DNA of 64,000 nucleotides from Paenarthrobacter sp. A20 (GCF_024168825.1 NZ_JALJWH010000001.1:434001-498000), one strand, 5' to 3'. Positions 1 to 9,400 are shown, numbered from the stretch's first letter. Program-made: numbers and translations. Notes: generated from the letters alone by a model not told the origin.

Positions 1-602
1 AGGGAGAACAGTCCGGCGCTCAGGGCCGCACCCGCGAGGGCGAGCTTGACCGGCGTCGCACCGTCCCGTCCACGGGACGCAATGGCGTAAACGACGACGG
101 CGGCCGCTGCGGCGCCGATGAAGGCGAACCAGATGTACCCGGACAGGGACGTGATGCCGAAAACGTAGATGCCCACTACCACTGCGAGGGCGGCACCGGC
201 ATTAAGTCCCAGGATGCCGGGATCGGCCAGCGGGTTGCGGGCCACACCCTGCATGGCTGCGCCGGCCAGGCCAAGGGCAGCACCGGCCAGCAGGCCCAGG
301 ACAGTTCGGGGAATCCGGGCGATGACCACAGCATGGTTACCGTCGGCCGGATTGAAGTTGGTGAGTGCTTCCCACACGGTGTTGAGGGGAAGTCCGCGCG
401 CGCCGATCGCCAAGGAGGCGGCGCTCACTGCGGCGAGTACGACGACGGCCACCAACAGCCAAGCAGTGCGCTTGCCTGCGGTGCCCCGGGAACCGGTTCC
501 CCCTCCGGTTCCCACGGCGCCAGGGGTGATGCCTCCCGGGCCAGCCGGCACCGAAGTGCCGTTGCCCCGCCCCTGGACCGCCGTCGTCGTACTCAGTTTC
601 AT
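1..602 (-). CDS. Iron-siderophore ABC transporter permease, FecCD family (partial)
   Basis: Membrane permease of an iron-siderophore importer. Only the first 200 codons are in the window; the gene runs off the left edge. After a Gly/Thr-rich cytoplasmic stretch of about 45 residues comes a first membrane helix (WLLVAVVVLAAVSAALSLA). The family hallmark follows, RIPRTVLGLLAGAALGLAG then QGVARNPLADPGILGLNAGA, which is typical of BtuC/FecC/FhuB permeases. The ATG at 600-602 lies 5 bp after the stop of the binding-protein gene, so the two genes form one operon transcribed from the iron box near 1711. Family assignment is firm; the siderophore cannot be read from the sequence. Confidence 0.92.
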   Translation of the reverse strand, partial: MKLSTTTAVQGRGNGTSVPAGPGGITPGAVGTGGGTGSRGTAGKRTAWLLVAVVVLAAVSAASLAIGARGLPLNTVWEALTNFNPADGNHAVVIARIPRTVLGLLAGAALGLAGAAMQGVARNPLADPGILGLNAGAALAVVVGIYVFGITSLSGYIWFAFIGAAAAAVVVYAIASRGRDGATPVKLALAGAALSAGLFS

Positions 603-607
603 TGCAG

Positions 608-1678
608 TTACTTGCCCGCTGCGTCAGCGGCCTTACCCAGCTGCGGCAGGAACGTGTCCAGTGCCCACGGCAGGCTCAGCGGCGAGGAAGCAGAGATGGA
701 GAGAGTCAGTGTCTGGTCGGAATCAGCAACCAGGGCGCCCTTCTTGATGGCCGGGATCTGGCCAAGCAGCGGGTCGGCCTTGATGGCGTCAGCAGTGGTG
801 GCATCCGGAACCCAAGTGACGAAAACGTCGGATTCGAGCTCATTGGCCTTTTCAGCAGACCACGGGATGAAGAATTCCGTAGCGCTCTTGGTGTTCTGCT
901 CCACCACGGGAGCCAGCTTCATGCCGATTTCGGAGAGGAAGCGGGGGCGGTTGTCGATCGCGGTGTAGACATTGACGCCGTCGCCCTTGGCAGGTTCAAG
1001 GTTGCCGTAAATGAAGGTCTTGTCCTTTAGCTGCGGGAACTTGGAAACCTTGTCCTTGACAGTGGTTTCGGTGTCCTCGATCAGCTTCTTGGCTTCGGCT
1101 TCCTTGCCCAGTGCCTTGCCGATGAGGGTGGTGCTTTCCTGCCACGGCGTACCGTAGGCGAGCTCCGGCTGCGCCACAACGGGGGCGATTTCGCTGAGCT
1201 TCTTGTAGTCAGCCTCTTCCAGGCCGGAGTACGCGGCCAGGATAACGTCCGGGCTGAGCTTGGCGATCTCGGTGAAGTTGATGCCGTCCGCCTCGGAGAA
1301 CTGGACCGGAGCCTTGTCGGTGCCAAAGCCGGCGCCAAGCTTCTCCAGTGCTGCGTCCTTCCAAGGGGTAGAGCCCTTGTCGTTATTGCCCCACTCGTTC
1401 TTCGGAACACCCACGGGAACAACGCCCAGTGCGATCGCGACGTCGTCATTGACCCACGAGACGGTGACTACGCGCTTGGGCTGTTCCTTGATGGTGGTCT
1501 CACCAAAGACGTTCTTGATGGTCACGGGGAAAGCTGAGGATGCGGCCTGCTCAGATGCCGGAGCGGAAGTTGCCGGACCAGTGGAGCAGCCGGTGAGGGT
1601 AAGAGCGACGGCGGCAAGGGCGGCCGTCGCGGTTCCTGCTGTTTTCAGCAGGGCGCGGCGTGGGAGAAGGGAAGCCAC
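608..1678 (-). CDS. Iron-siderophore ABC transporter substrate-binding lipoprotein
   Basis: A 356-residue extracellular binding protein that would deliver an iron-siderophore to the permease encoded just downstream. The N-terminus has a twin-arginine pair (LPRRALLKTAG), a hydrophobic stretch and a lipobox (TLTGC, Cys31), indicating a Tat- or Sec-exported lipoprotein. The body has the FepB/FecB-type fold: an early KRVVTVSWVNDDVAIALG segment and later SPDVILAAYSGL. The GTG start at 1678 is chosen because AAGGAG sits 5 bases upstream; no other start has such a site. The gene is probably iron-repressed through the box at 1711-1729. The ligand is unknown. Confidence 0.93.
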   Translation of the reverse strand: MASLLPRRALLKTAGTATAALAAVALTLTGCSTGPATSAPASEQAASSAFPVTIKNVFGETTIKEQPKRVVTVSWVNDDVAIALGVVPVGVPKNEWGNNDKGSTPWKDAALEKLGAGFGTDKAPVQFSEADGINFTEIAKLSPDVILAAYSGLEEADYKKLSEIAPVVAQPELAYGTPWQESTTLIGKALGKEAEAKKLIEDTETTVKDKVSKFPQLKDKTFIYGNLEPAKGDGVNVYTAIDNRPRFLSEIGMKLAPVVEQNTKSATEFFIPWSAEKANELESDVFVTWVPDATTADAIKADPLLGQIPAIKKGALVADSDQTLTLSISASSPLSLPWALDTFLPQLGKAADAAGK

Positions 1679-1710
1679 GGGACTCCTTAAGTAAGTGATG
1701 CGAACCTAAG

Positions 1711-1729
1711 TAAGGCTAGCCTAGCCTGC
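1711..1729. promoter_or_regulatory. DtxR/IdeR-type iron box
   Basis: TAAGGCTAGCCTAGCCTGC matches 14 of 19 positions of the actinobacterial iron-box consensus TTAGGTTAGCCTAACCTAA, including the central TAGCCTA. It lies about 33 bp upstream of the start of the siderophore-binding protein gene. DtxR/IdeR binding under iron-replete conditions is inferred from the match and from the gene it precedes. Confidence 0.75.
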
Positions 1730-1739
1730 CGATAATTAA

Positions 1740-2125
1740 GAAACGTTTGCGTCACGTAATCCTCCCATCGTGGCCCCTTTTGCGCCCAGTGAGAGGCAGA
1801 TCACACCCTCGATCACCTCCCGGTGGACAGCATCACCGCAATTTTGGGAGGATAGCGGCAGCGGACTACCGCTTCCAAGGAATACGACGAGGGGTTGAGC
1901 ATGCGCGCTGTTTCAGTTGCCGCTGCCACGGTTGGCGAGGTGGCCACTTTGGCCTGCTTGGCACTCCCCCTTACGTCGGCATCTTCCTGAGCTCACCAGG
2001 CACCCTGGTTTAAGGGGTCTTGTCGCTGTGCCCTGCAGCTCGCAAGATGACCGACGGCTTCTGCCATTCCGCGCGCTCCCACTGTGGCCGCGCGGACGTC
2101 GACCATTCCCGAAAGAAGCTTTGCC
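1740..2125. other. Intergenic stretch with no supported gene
   Basis: About 390 bp between the divergent iron-uptake and FBP genes. The only short frame worth naming starts at ATG 1901 and ends at 1990 (29 residues, hydrophobic, beginning MRAVSVAAATVGEV). Its upstream GAGGGG is a weak ribosome site and nothing else supports it. The promoters of both flanking genes must lie here. No RNA gene or repeat was recognised. Confidence 0.5.
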
Positions 2126-2620
2126 ATGCAGAAAATCACTGCCCAACAGATCCGTTCGTCCTTCATCAACGCCAGCCGCTCCGAGGCCGCCAAGCTCAAC
2201 CTTCCGCGCAACTTCGAAACCCTCGACTGGGACAACCTCGAATTCCTTGGTTGGCGCGACGAGAAAATGCCCCAGCGCGGCTACCTCGTGGTTCCGCACC
2301 GGGGCAAGCTCACCGGACTCCTGCTCCGGGCTCCTGAAGGCGGGTCCGGGAAGAGGCGCGTAGTCCTCTGCGAACTGTGCCGCGACGTTTTCTCCAAGGA
2401 CGACGTTTACCTGTGGGTCGCCAAGAAAGCCGGGCAATCCGGCAAGGACGGCAACACCGTGGGAACACTGATCTGCGCCGAGTTCGGCTGCAGCACCAAC
2501 GTGCGCAAGGAACCGCCCGTCAACGAGATCAACCCGGACCCGGCCGCCGTCGTGGTTCGGCAAATCGCCGGACTGGAATCCAGGACCGGACAGTTCCTGG
2601 ACCGGGTCCGGGCCAAGTAA
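2126..2620 (+). CDS. FBP-type treble-clef zinc-finger protein (EF-G-binding-like)
   Basis: A 164-residue protein with the layout of the FBP (fibronectin/fusidic-acid-related, EF-G-binding) family. An N-terminal helical part (ITAQQIRSSFINASRSEAAK) precedes a C-terminal zinc-finger region with two cysteine pairs, VVLCELC and ICAEFGC. Family members with this finger, such as FusB, bind elongation factor G and can rescue fusidic-acid-stalled ribosomes; many actinobacterial homologues are uncharacterised. The ATG at 2126 is preferred over one 42 bp upstream because GAAAGAAG lies just before it. The gene stands alone. Family call is good; the cellular role is inferred. Confidence 0.8.
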   Translation: MQKITAQQIRSSFINASRSEAAKLNLPRNFETLDWDNLEFLGWRDEKMPQRGYLVVPHRGKLTGLLLRAPEGGSGKRRVVLCELCRDVFSKDDVYLWVAKKAGQSGKDGNTVGTLICAEFGCSTNVRKEPPVNEINPDPAAVVVRQIAGLESRTGQFLDRVRAK

Positions 2621-2629
2621 CCAACTAGT

Positions 2630-2695
2630 CCCAAGTAGGTAGCAGCAAGCGCCGTTTAGAACCCTCAAAACGGCATGACCTGCTACCTACTTGGG
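2630..2695. repeat. Nested hairpin between convergent genes
   Basis: A perfect 16-bp inverted repeat (CCCAAGTAGGTAGCAG at 2630-2645 and its complement at 2680-2695) encloses a second perfect 7-bp inverted repeat (GCCGTTT at 2651-2657, AAACGGC at 2668-2674). It sits in the 85-bp gap between the convergent FBP and ferredoxin genes. It could act as a two-way terminator, but neither side has a T-run. The two-storey shape also suits a REP/BIME-like dispersed element. Confidence 0.75.
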
Positions 2696-2705
2696 CGCGC
2701 CGGAC

Positions 2706-3026
2706 CTACTCCGGTGCGATGGTGACAGTGGCCCCTTCGCAGGAGCTCTCGAAACCCAACTGGCAGGACAACCGGGACCGATCCTCGACGTACGTGTCCG
2801 TTTCGACGAGTAATTCCAACTCGTCCTCGCTGCGCTCCCCGGCGGAAGGGAATGCTTCCTTCTCAAGAAACACGTGGCACGTGGCGCAGGACGCGGTGCC
2901 GCCGCAGGACGCGAGGATGGGGAAATCGTTATCCCGCAGGACTTCCATGAGGGACTGATCGGCTGACCACTCGACGGCGTGTTCCTGGCCTTCACGGTCA
3001 ATGACGTTGATGTTCTTGGTGCTCAT
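2706..3026 (-). CDS. 2Fe-2S ferredoxin, adrenodoxin/putidaredoxin type
   Basis: A 106-residue electron carrier. The cluster ligands are visible as Cys41, Cys47, Cys50 and Cys88, in the spacing C-x5-C-x2-C-x37-C typical of P450-serving ferredoxins such as putidaredoxin. It is the third gene after the P450 and the FAD reductase on the same strand, 28 bp behind the reductase. It should pass single electrons from that reductase to the P450. The ATG at 3026 follows AAAGGGATCC at suitable spacing. Family and partner assignment are strong. Confidence 0.95.
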   Translation of the reverse strand: MSTKNINVIDREGQEHAVEWSADQSLMEVLRDNDFPILASCGGTASCATCHVFLEKEAFPSAGERSEDELELLVETDTYVEDRSRLSCQLGFESSCEGATVTIAPE

Positions 3027-3054
3027 TGCAGGATCCCTTTCCTGGATCGAAAAA

Positions 3055-4290
3055 TCAGATTGCGGCTTCTGCCAATGGGGTGCCCGGGACGGATGCGAGA
3101 ACCGGGTCGACGGCTGCCCCGGCGGCGATCAGCTTCTTGGCAGCCATGAAGTCCTTGAGGGAATCAACTGTGTCCACCGCGGACAACCTGCCGCCGCGGA
3201 GGTAGACCACAGAGAATTTCCTGTCCTCCACGTTCCCCCGCACAATCACGTCATCGTCCGGGTGCCGTACGCCGGCGGTCTGGAGGCGAACGCCGTGCTG
3301 GACGGTCCAAAACCACGGAATGTCTGCGTCCTTCCTCGGTTTCTCCACGATGTGGTGGACGATGCTGTCGGCCTGGGCCTGCGCGTTCTGGATGCATTCC
3401 AGGCGGAGGCTCGATCCGTCGAAAGGACTCGTAAAGCGGGTGACGTCGCCTGCGGCATAGACCGACGGACGCGACGTCCGCCCGTGCTCGTCCACCAGGA
3501 TGCCGTCGTTGCACTCCAGCCCGGCAGCTTCGGCCAACTGTTGGTTGGGCACCACGCCTATTCCGGCAATCACGACGTCGGCTGGGTAGCTTTCGCCGTC
3601 GGCCGTCACTACCCGCTCGACCCGGTCGCCGCCCTCGACTGCTGTTACAGCGGCACCGAAAACGAAGCGCACCCCGTGTTTCTCGTGGTGCTGCTCGAAG
3701 AACCGTGAAACAGGCTCGGACGTCACGCGGCTCATGACACGGTCCTGGAATTCAAGGACAGTAACGTCACATCCGAGCGCAGCCGCGGCGCCGGCCACTT
3801 CAAGGCCGATGTAGCCTGCCCCGATGACAACTACTTTGGCACCAGGGGCGAGCCGGGCACGGAGGCGGGTGGCGTCGTCGAACGTTTTCAGCGTTTGCAC
3901 GCCCGGAAGGTCACCGCCCGGGATCCGCAACGCCCGCGCCGTGGAACCTGTGGCGATCACCAGCCGGTGATAGGCCCGGCTCGTCCCGTTGGACAGCGTG
4001 ACTGAGCAATTTTCGACGTCGACCTCCCGGACTTCCAGCCCCAGCAACGTCTCGATGCCCCGTTCCCCGTAGTATCCAGCACGGCGCAAGGGTGTGACCT
4101 GGTCCGTGGCGCCGGCCTTCAGCAATTCCTTGGACAACGGGGGCCGCTCGTAGGGAAGCCGGTCATCGGCGTCGACCAGCAGGACTCCGCCTTCCCAACC
4201 TTGGCTGCGAAGCCCCGCTGCGACGGAGACACCTGCGTGGCCGGCCCCCAGGATGATGATCGGTTCTTCAGGGACGTGCGGCTCATGCAT
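3055..4290 (-). CDS. FAD-dependent ferredoxin reductase
   Basis: A 411-residue NAD(P)H:ferredoxin reductase of the putidaredoxin/rubredoxin reductase class. FAD-binding GAGHAG lies at residues 15-20, the second dinucleotide motif is VVIGAGYIGLEVAG, and the late FAD contact is VYAAGDVTRF. The ATG at 4290 lies inside the end of the P450 gene (8-bp overlap), which suggests translational coupling. A longer frame starting upstream at 4356 would duplicate P450 sequence and is not favoured. With the ferredoxin it would supply electrons to the neighbouring P450. The coenzyme (NADH or NADPH) is not resolved. Confidence 0.95.
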   Translation of the reverse strand: MHEPHVPEEPIIILGAGHAGVSVAAGLRSQGWEGGVLLVDADDRLPYERPPLSKELLKAGATDQVTPLRRAGYYGERGIETLLGLEVREVDVENCSVTLSNGTSRAYHRLVIATGSTARALRIPGGDLPGVQTLKTFDDATRLRARLAPGAKVVVIGAGYIGLEVAGAAAALGCDVTVLEFQDRVMSRVTSEPVSRFFEQHHEKHGVRFVFGAAVTAVEGGDRVERVVTADGESYPADVVIAGIGVVPNQQLAEAAGLECNDGILVDEHGRTSRPSVYAAGDVTRFTSPFDGSSLRLECIQNAQAQADSIVHHIVEKPRKDADIPWFWTVQHGVRLQTAGVRHPDDDVIVRGNVEDRKFSVVYLRGGRLSAVDTVDSLKDFMAAKKLIAAGAAVDPVLASVPGTPLAEAAI

Positions 4291-5554
4291 TGGACTTCTC
4301 CATCGTGACGAACAGGTGCTCCGGACCGGAGTTGGTGAGGTTGTTGCCGCGGACATACTCGATCGGCTTGTTGGGATCCAGCACCATAGTGGCGAGCCTC
4401 TGCGCCAAAAGCCCGATGGTCACGGTGGTTTCCAGGCGGGCCAGCGGGGCTCCGAGGCAGCTGTGCACGCCATGGCCGAAACCAAGGTGTCCTTCCGGCC
4501 TGCGGTCGATGTCGAATACTGCCGCGTTGGGATACTTCCGGTCATCCCAGTTGGCGGCAGCGGGCATGAGGCGAACCACTGAGCCCTTGGGGAGGGTGAC
4601 TCCGGAGACCTCAACGTCCTCGGTAGTGATGCGGCTAACCCGCTGCACCGTTCCGCGGTACCGCGCTAGTTCCTCCATGAACAGTTCGGCGTCCTCCGGT
4701 GTTTCCCGGATGCGCTCCAGAAGTTCCGGATTCTCAGCGAACACACGGAAGGCGTTGGCGATCAGGATGGTGGTGGTGTCATGACCGGCCACGAAGACGA
4801 AGGCGCACAACTCCTTGGCTTCCTTCTCGCTGAGCAGCCCGTCCTTCCACATCCGCGCGATTTGCCCACCGACAGACTGGTTCTCCTCCGCATGCAGCCG
4901 CTCGAGGTTCTCCTTGAGGAAGTCGAAGAAGGCGAAAGCGCTCTGTTCGTCGGTTCCTGTGCCATTGGCGTTGCGGGCGAGACGGCCGAAGTAGCTGAAC
5001 GTCTCGTCGGACCAGAATTTGAGCTTGTCGAAGTCCGGGTTGGGGACGTCCAGGAGCGCGCTGATGGTGGACATGCTCAGGGGAATCGCGTAATCGTCAA
5101 CGGCGTCACCACCACCGGCGGCGAGCATGTCGTCCAAGTACATGGTGGCGTTCTCCCGCACCCTTTCTTCAAAGGTCGCTACGGCCTTGGGTGTAAACGC
5201 CTGGGCCACCACCTGACGCAGCCGGCCGTGGTTGGGAGCATCGAACAAGGTCAGGAAGGTCAGCGGGATCGGGTCCACCACCTGGGACGAGAACATCTTG
5301 GGTGCACGGAGGCCTTTCCTCACGTCGTCGTAGCGGGTAATGAACCAGACATCGGACTGCGGCGTGAAGCAACGCAACACGGGAGCGTTCTCCAGCATCC
5401 ACTGGTAGTGCGCGTACGGGTCGCCCTGGCTTCCGTCGTCCACCACCTTGAACGGCTCCAGCCCTTCGGGCCATTCCAGTTCATGGGAGTACGGCGGCAA
5501 CTCGCGCGGTTCGTGCTCGACGGCGGCGACGGGGCACGTCAAAGGCTCAGACAT
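4283..5554 (-). CDS. Cytochrome P450 (bacterial class I)
   Basis: A 423-residue soluble monooxygenase. The oxygen-activation motif AGHDTT lies at 256-261, the ExxR pair is Glu295/Arg298, and the heme loop FGHGVHSCLG is at 359-368 with Cys366 as iron ligand. No membrane anchor is present. It is followed directly by its own reductase and ferredoxin genes, an arrangement known from terpene-oxidising systems such as P450cam and P450cin. The divergent or upstream substrate enzymes that would reveal the compound are absent, so the substrate is unknown. Probable control is by the IclR protein encoded upstream. Confidence 0.95.
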   Translation of the reverse strand: MSEPLTCPVAAVEHEPRELPPYSHELEWPEGLEPFKVVDDGSQGDPYAHYQWMLENAPVLRCFTPQSDVWFITRYDDVRKGLRAPKMFSSQVVDPIPLTFLTLFDAPNHGRLRQVVAQAFTPKAVATFEERVRENATMYLDDMLAAGGGDAVDDYAIPLSMSTISALLDVPNPDFDKLKFWSDETFSYFGRLARNANGTGTDEQSAFAFFDFLKENLERLHAEENQSVGGQIARMWKDGLLSEKEAKELCAFVFVAGHDTTTILIANAFRVFAENPELLERIRETPEDAELFMEELARYRGTVQRVSRITTEDVEVSGVTLPKGSVVRLMPAAANWDDRKYPNAAVFDIDRRPEGHLGFGHGVHSCLGAPLARLETTVTIGLLAQRLATMVLDPNKPIEYVRGNNLTNSGPEHLFVTMEKSNA

Positions 5555-5659
5555 CGTTGTCCTACTTTCGGGCTGGTGGCGGGATCTGCGAGGTCACCGC
5601 CGGGTTGATGTGATGCAGGTCTCCAGTCTGTGGATCTGCGATCAGCGAATGAACAGCCC

Positions 5660-5674
5660 TTCCGCTCAGCGGAA
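5660..5674. promoter_or_regulatory. Candidate IclR operator palindrome
   Basis: TTCCGCTCAGCGGAA is a perfect 7-bp inverted repeat around one central base. It lies in the 134-bp gap between the IclR regulator gene and the P450 gene, about 105 bp before the P450 start. IclR proteins commonly bind short palindromes of this size. The link is inferred from position only. Confidence 0.5.
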
Positions 5675-5688
5675 TGAGTCGCGTTAAA

Positions 5689-6468
5689 TCAGAGCCTGCG
5701 CGAGCCCGGAAGCCTGTTGTCGGCACCAAGGCTCCGCGAGATGCCGTGGGCCGCCGTCAGCAGCGACGGGATGATGGCCGGTACGTTGGCCTCATCGCGG
5801 GGGACGATCGCATTCAGCGAGGCCGCAATTTTGCCCGATGCTCCGAAAACCGGAACCGCGATGCCAATCCAATCCATGTGACCGATGCCAGGGATGGCAA
5901 CGTGCCCGCGCTGCCGGATCTCGGCCAAGTGCTTCCGGATGAGGGTTGGATCGGTGATGGTATCCGGGGTGACGGCTTCGAGGGGCTGCGAAAGAATCCC
6001 ATCCTGGTAGGCTTTGTCGGAAAAAGCGAGGAGAACCAAACCGGACGATGCCGCGTGGATCGGCATGCGTTGGGCAATGTGGGCAGCATCCAGCGGAGAT
6101 TCAGGATCCGACAACCGTTCGACGTAAAGGACCGATCCCCTGTCCAGCACGGCCAACGTGGTGTGTTGCCGGACGGTGGCCTGGACGTCTTCCATGTAGG
6201 GCAGCGCCACTTCCTGCAGGCCCAACGCCTTGGATCCCCGGGCCCCGAGTTCCCACATCCGCATGCCGACGCGGAGCTCATCCCCGGAGACCTTCTCGAT
6301 CAAGCCATGACGGGCCAACTCCTGGACAAGCCGATGGGTAGTCGTCAGTGGAAGGTCTGCCCTCCGGGCCAAACCCGACAAAGTCATGGTGGGCAGGGCC
6401 CGGTCGAAGGCCGACATCAACCGGACCACCCGGCTGATGACGGATTCCCCTGGAGTGGATTCGGTCAT
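5689..6468 (-). CDS. IclR family transcriptional regulator
   Basis: A 259-residue regulator with an N-terminal winged helix-turn-helix (residues about 10-65, containing LSGLARRADLPLTTTHRLVQ) and a C-terminal IclR effector domain with the usual HAASSGLVLLAF segment. It lies immediately upstream of the P450-reductase-ferredoxin genes on the same strand and is their likely regulator. Its start is only 22 bp after the stop of jetC, so read-through from the jet operon is possible. The ligand is probably the P450 substrate or a product, which is unknown. Confidence 0.92.
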   Translation of the reverse strand: MTESTPGESVISRVVRLMSAFDRALPTMTLSGLARRADLPLTTTHRLVQELARHGLIEKVSGDELRVGMRMWELGARGSKALGLQEVALPYMEDVQATVRQHTTLAVLDRGSVLYVERLSDPESPLDAAHIAQRMPIHAASSGLVLLAFSDKAYQDGILSQPLEAVTPDTITDPTLIRKHLAEIRQRGHVAIPGIGHMDWIGIAVPVFGASGKIAASLNAIVPRDEANVPAIIPSLLTAAHGISRSLGADNRLPGSRRL

Positions 6469-6490
6469 GCAGCGAGTTTGCCACGGACCT

Positions 6491-9400
6491 CTACCGCAGG
6501 ACGATGTCCACCGGGTTGGCCTCCGACCGCCACGCGCCGGGCTCGCCCGGTCCGGCGATCACCGGTGCCGTGAGCACGCCCGAACGGTTGGTGCGCTTGT
6601 CCCTCAGGATTTCCGTGACGGACCCGAGGTGCCTGGACAAGTCGATCACGTTTTCAGGAGCAGCCAGCAGGAGCTGGAACCCGAACTCGTGAAGGGCCTT
6701 GATCCCGGCGCCGGCGAATTCCTCGGAAGCCAACACGAACGCTTCGTCCATCATCACGGTGCCGTACGTCGTGAAGCCCTGCTCGGCGATCCCCAGCTGG
6801 TAACTGAGTGCGGCGGCCATGATGAACGCGGTGAAACGCTGGCGCTCACCGCCGGACATGGAGCCAGTATCGGCATGCATGAAGACTTCGGTCTTCCGCT
6901 TGGCTGCCTTGCCGGTGCCGGCTTTGCCCGATTTCGAAGCAACCTCGCGGTGCTCCTTGCACTGGATGAACAGGTGCCCGCGAACGTCCAGCACCTCGGC
7001 CCGCCAGCGACGATCCTCCGGGGTCTGGGAGCCAAGACGCTTGACCAGGGTTTCCAGTGACTTATAGCGCGCGGTGAGCTCGGCGTCGTCGTCCATGTCT
7101 GTTGGTGAAACGGCAGTGCCGCGGGACGGACGCGTGTGCTTCGCCTTCAGGGCGTTCTGGATCGCATCCTTGAACTGCTTGGCCGTGGCCGGGAGCGTCT
7201 GCTTGATGTCCAATTCCAGGAAGCTGCCCTCGTGGAAGTTCACCTCGGATAGGATCCCGTTGAGGGGCAGGATACGGCTGGTGATGCTGCGCCGTTCCTC
7301 ATCGAGCAAGTGCAAAAGCGTGCTGAAGGACTCGTGCGTGCGCTGGTTGAAGAACAGCCGGAACTCGGCCTCCTGCGCGGGCAGGCCGTCGCTGACGATT
7401 GCGTGGTACCGGGATTCGAAATCCCCCGCGGCCCCGATCGACGTGCCGTGGTCGGCGCTGATGGCGCTGCCCCAGTCGCGAACGAAGGCCTCGAACATGC
7501 GGGTCAACCGTTCGGCCGTTGCCTGTCCACGCGATTCCGCGGCATGCAGTTCGTCGAGCAGTTTGTTGCGGACACTGTTGGCGAGGTTGTCGAGTTCGTA
7601 CAACTCGGAGACCTCGCCGACGCCCGAGAAGTACGGCTCAAGCGCAGTGACGGTGGAGCCCGACGGCGGTGCTTGCTCAAGCTTCAGCCTCGCGGCATCG
7701 AGCAGGCCGTCAGCTGTGGTCATCTTGTGGTCGAGCGCCTTGTATTCGCTCTGCAGCACCGCGGCCGCCCCTGTGGAGGACTGGTGCTTCTCGCGCACGG
7801 TCTCGATGTTTGCACGCAATGGCTCAAGGTCCGCCTGTGCGGCCAGGGCATCCGTGAGGCGCTGTTCGATCCGTGCGAGCTCCTCGGCTGCGACGGCAGC
7901 GGAGACCTGCTCCCACGGGCGCTCATCTTCTGCGACCCGACGGAGTGCTTCCAACTGCCGGGCCATGCCCTGGTGCGAATCCTCGCGGCTTTGGGCCAGC
8001 TCCGCGGCTTTGGCCAGCTCGTTCTCCAACTCGCCCACGCGGGCCGCCACAAGCTCCAGCTTGGAGGCGTTGTCGAAACCGAGAACGTAATCCTGGCGGC
8101 CCGTGAAACGGTCGTCCTTCTCCACGGTGTGCCGGTTGCGCTTGACCACGCCGCCCAGGCTCAAACCCTTGTCCATCCCGGCGAGCTCGTCGGGATCTTC
8201 GACACACGGGTAAGCGAAGTCCAACGCGATCCGCTCGCGGATCCATTGCCCGGCGTCGGCATTGGCACCTGAGGTGAGGATGCTCAACTTAGTCAAGAGG
8301 TCGCCGTCGGACACGTCCTCCACAGCCAGCGCGCCACCGGCGAGCGGCTTGGACACGTCGACCGCCCGGAGGGCACCGCGGACGGTGTTGTCATTGAGGT
8401 AGCGCGTCACAGCAGCAAAGTGCTCGCCCGGAACCAGCAACGTGGTGGCAAGGTTACGCAAGGCACGTTCGGCAGCCGGGCGCCAGTGATCCTGCCCCTC
8501 GTCGAGGTCAATCAACTCACCGCCAAACGGCATCCGCTCTTCCGGGACACCTGTTGCGGCCGCGATGGCAGCACGGTTTTCAATGCTCGAGGGCGGCAGC
8601 AAGGACTTGCGCGACCGCAACGACAGCAACTCCTGCTGGGCTGCTGCGAGTTCACGCTTCTTGGTCGCGTGGCCGTCGAAAGCCTCGAACCGAAGCTCCT
8701 TCAGGGCCTCCGAATCGTCCTTCAGTTCGGCCGATCGGGCCGCCGCCTGCTCATGTGCCTGGTCCCAGCCCTCGGCGGACCATTCGAGGTTCAAACCGGC
8801 CTCGGCCAAAGCCTTCCTCGCCGAATCCTCCACCTGCTGGCGCAGCTTCAGGCCAACTTTGGCGTTCTCCAACGACTGCTCAATCGCCGAAATCGCGTTG
8901 CCGCCGCGGTTGTTGTAATCCAGTTCAAGGTCGCGGAGGTCCTTGGCCAAGGCATCCCGCACGGTGCGCTCGGCCGCCAGTTCCTGGGCCTTGGACTGCG
9001 CCAACTCCTTGAAACGGGCCAACGTCTTGGCGTGGACCGTGACCGCAAGCTGCTGTTTGTAGGCCTCGAACTCCCCGCCGGCCAACTCGCGGAGGCGGTT
9101 CGCATCCAGCAATGCCTGCGCGTACTCCTTGTTCAGCCCTGGAACCGGAGCCAATTGGTCGCGCTGTTGCCGCACGTCCTCCAGCCGTTGACGGATCGAC
9201 ATCAGGTTGCTGAACTCTTCCACCACGTCATCCGCGGCAGCCAGCGTAGCCGGAGCGTCGAGCACCTGGTCGCGGAAGAACGTGTTTACACTGCCACCCA
9301 GGCCCTTACCGGCCTGGATCACGCGAAGCAGCGGCAGCGCCTGGTCGGAGTTGATTCCCAAGAGCCTCCGGAAACGCTCCGCGAACGCCTTGTGGACGTC

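Noticed and set aside
1901..1990. 29-residue hydrophobic small protein
   Set aside because: The ribosome site is weak and no other support exists; kept only as a note in the intergenic entry.
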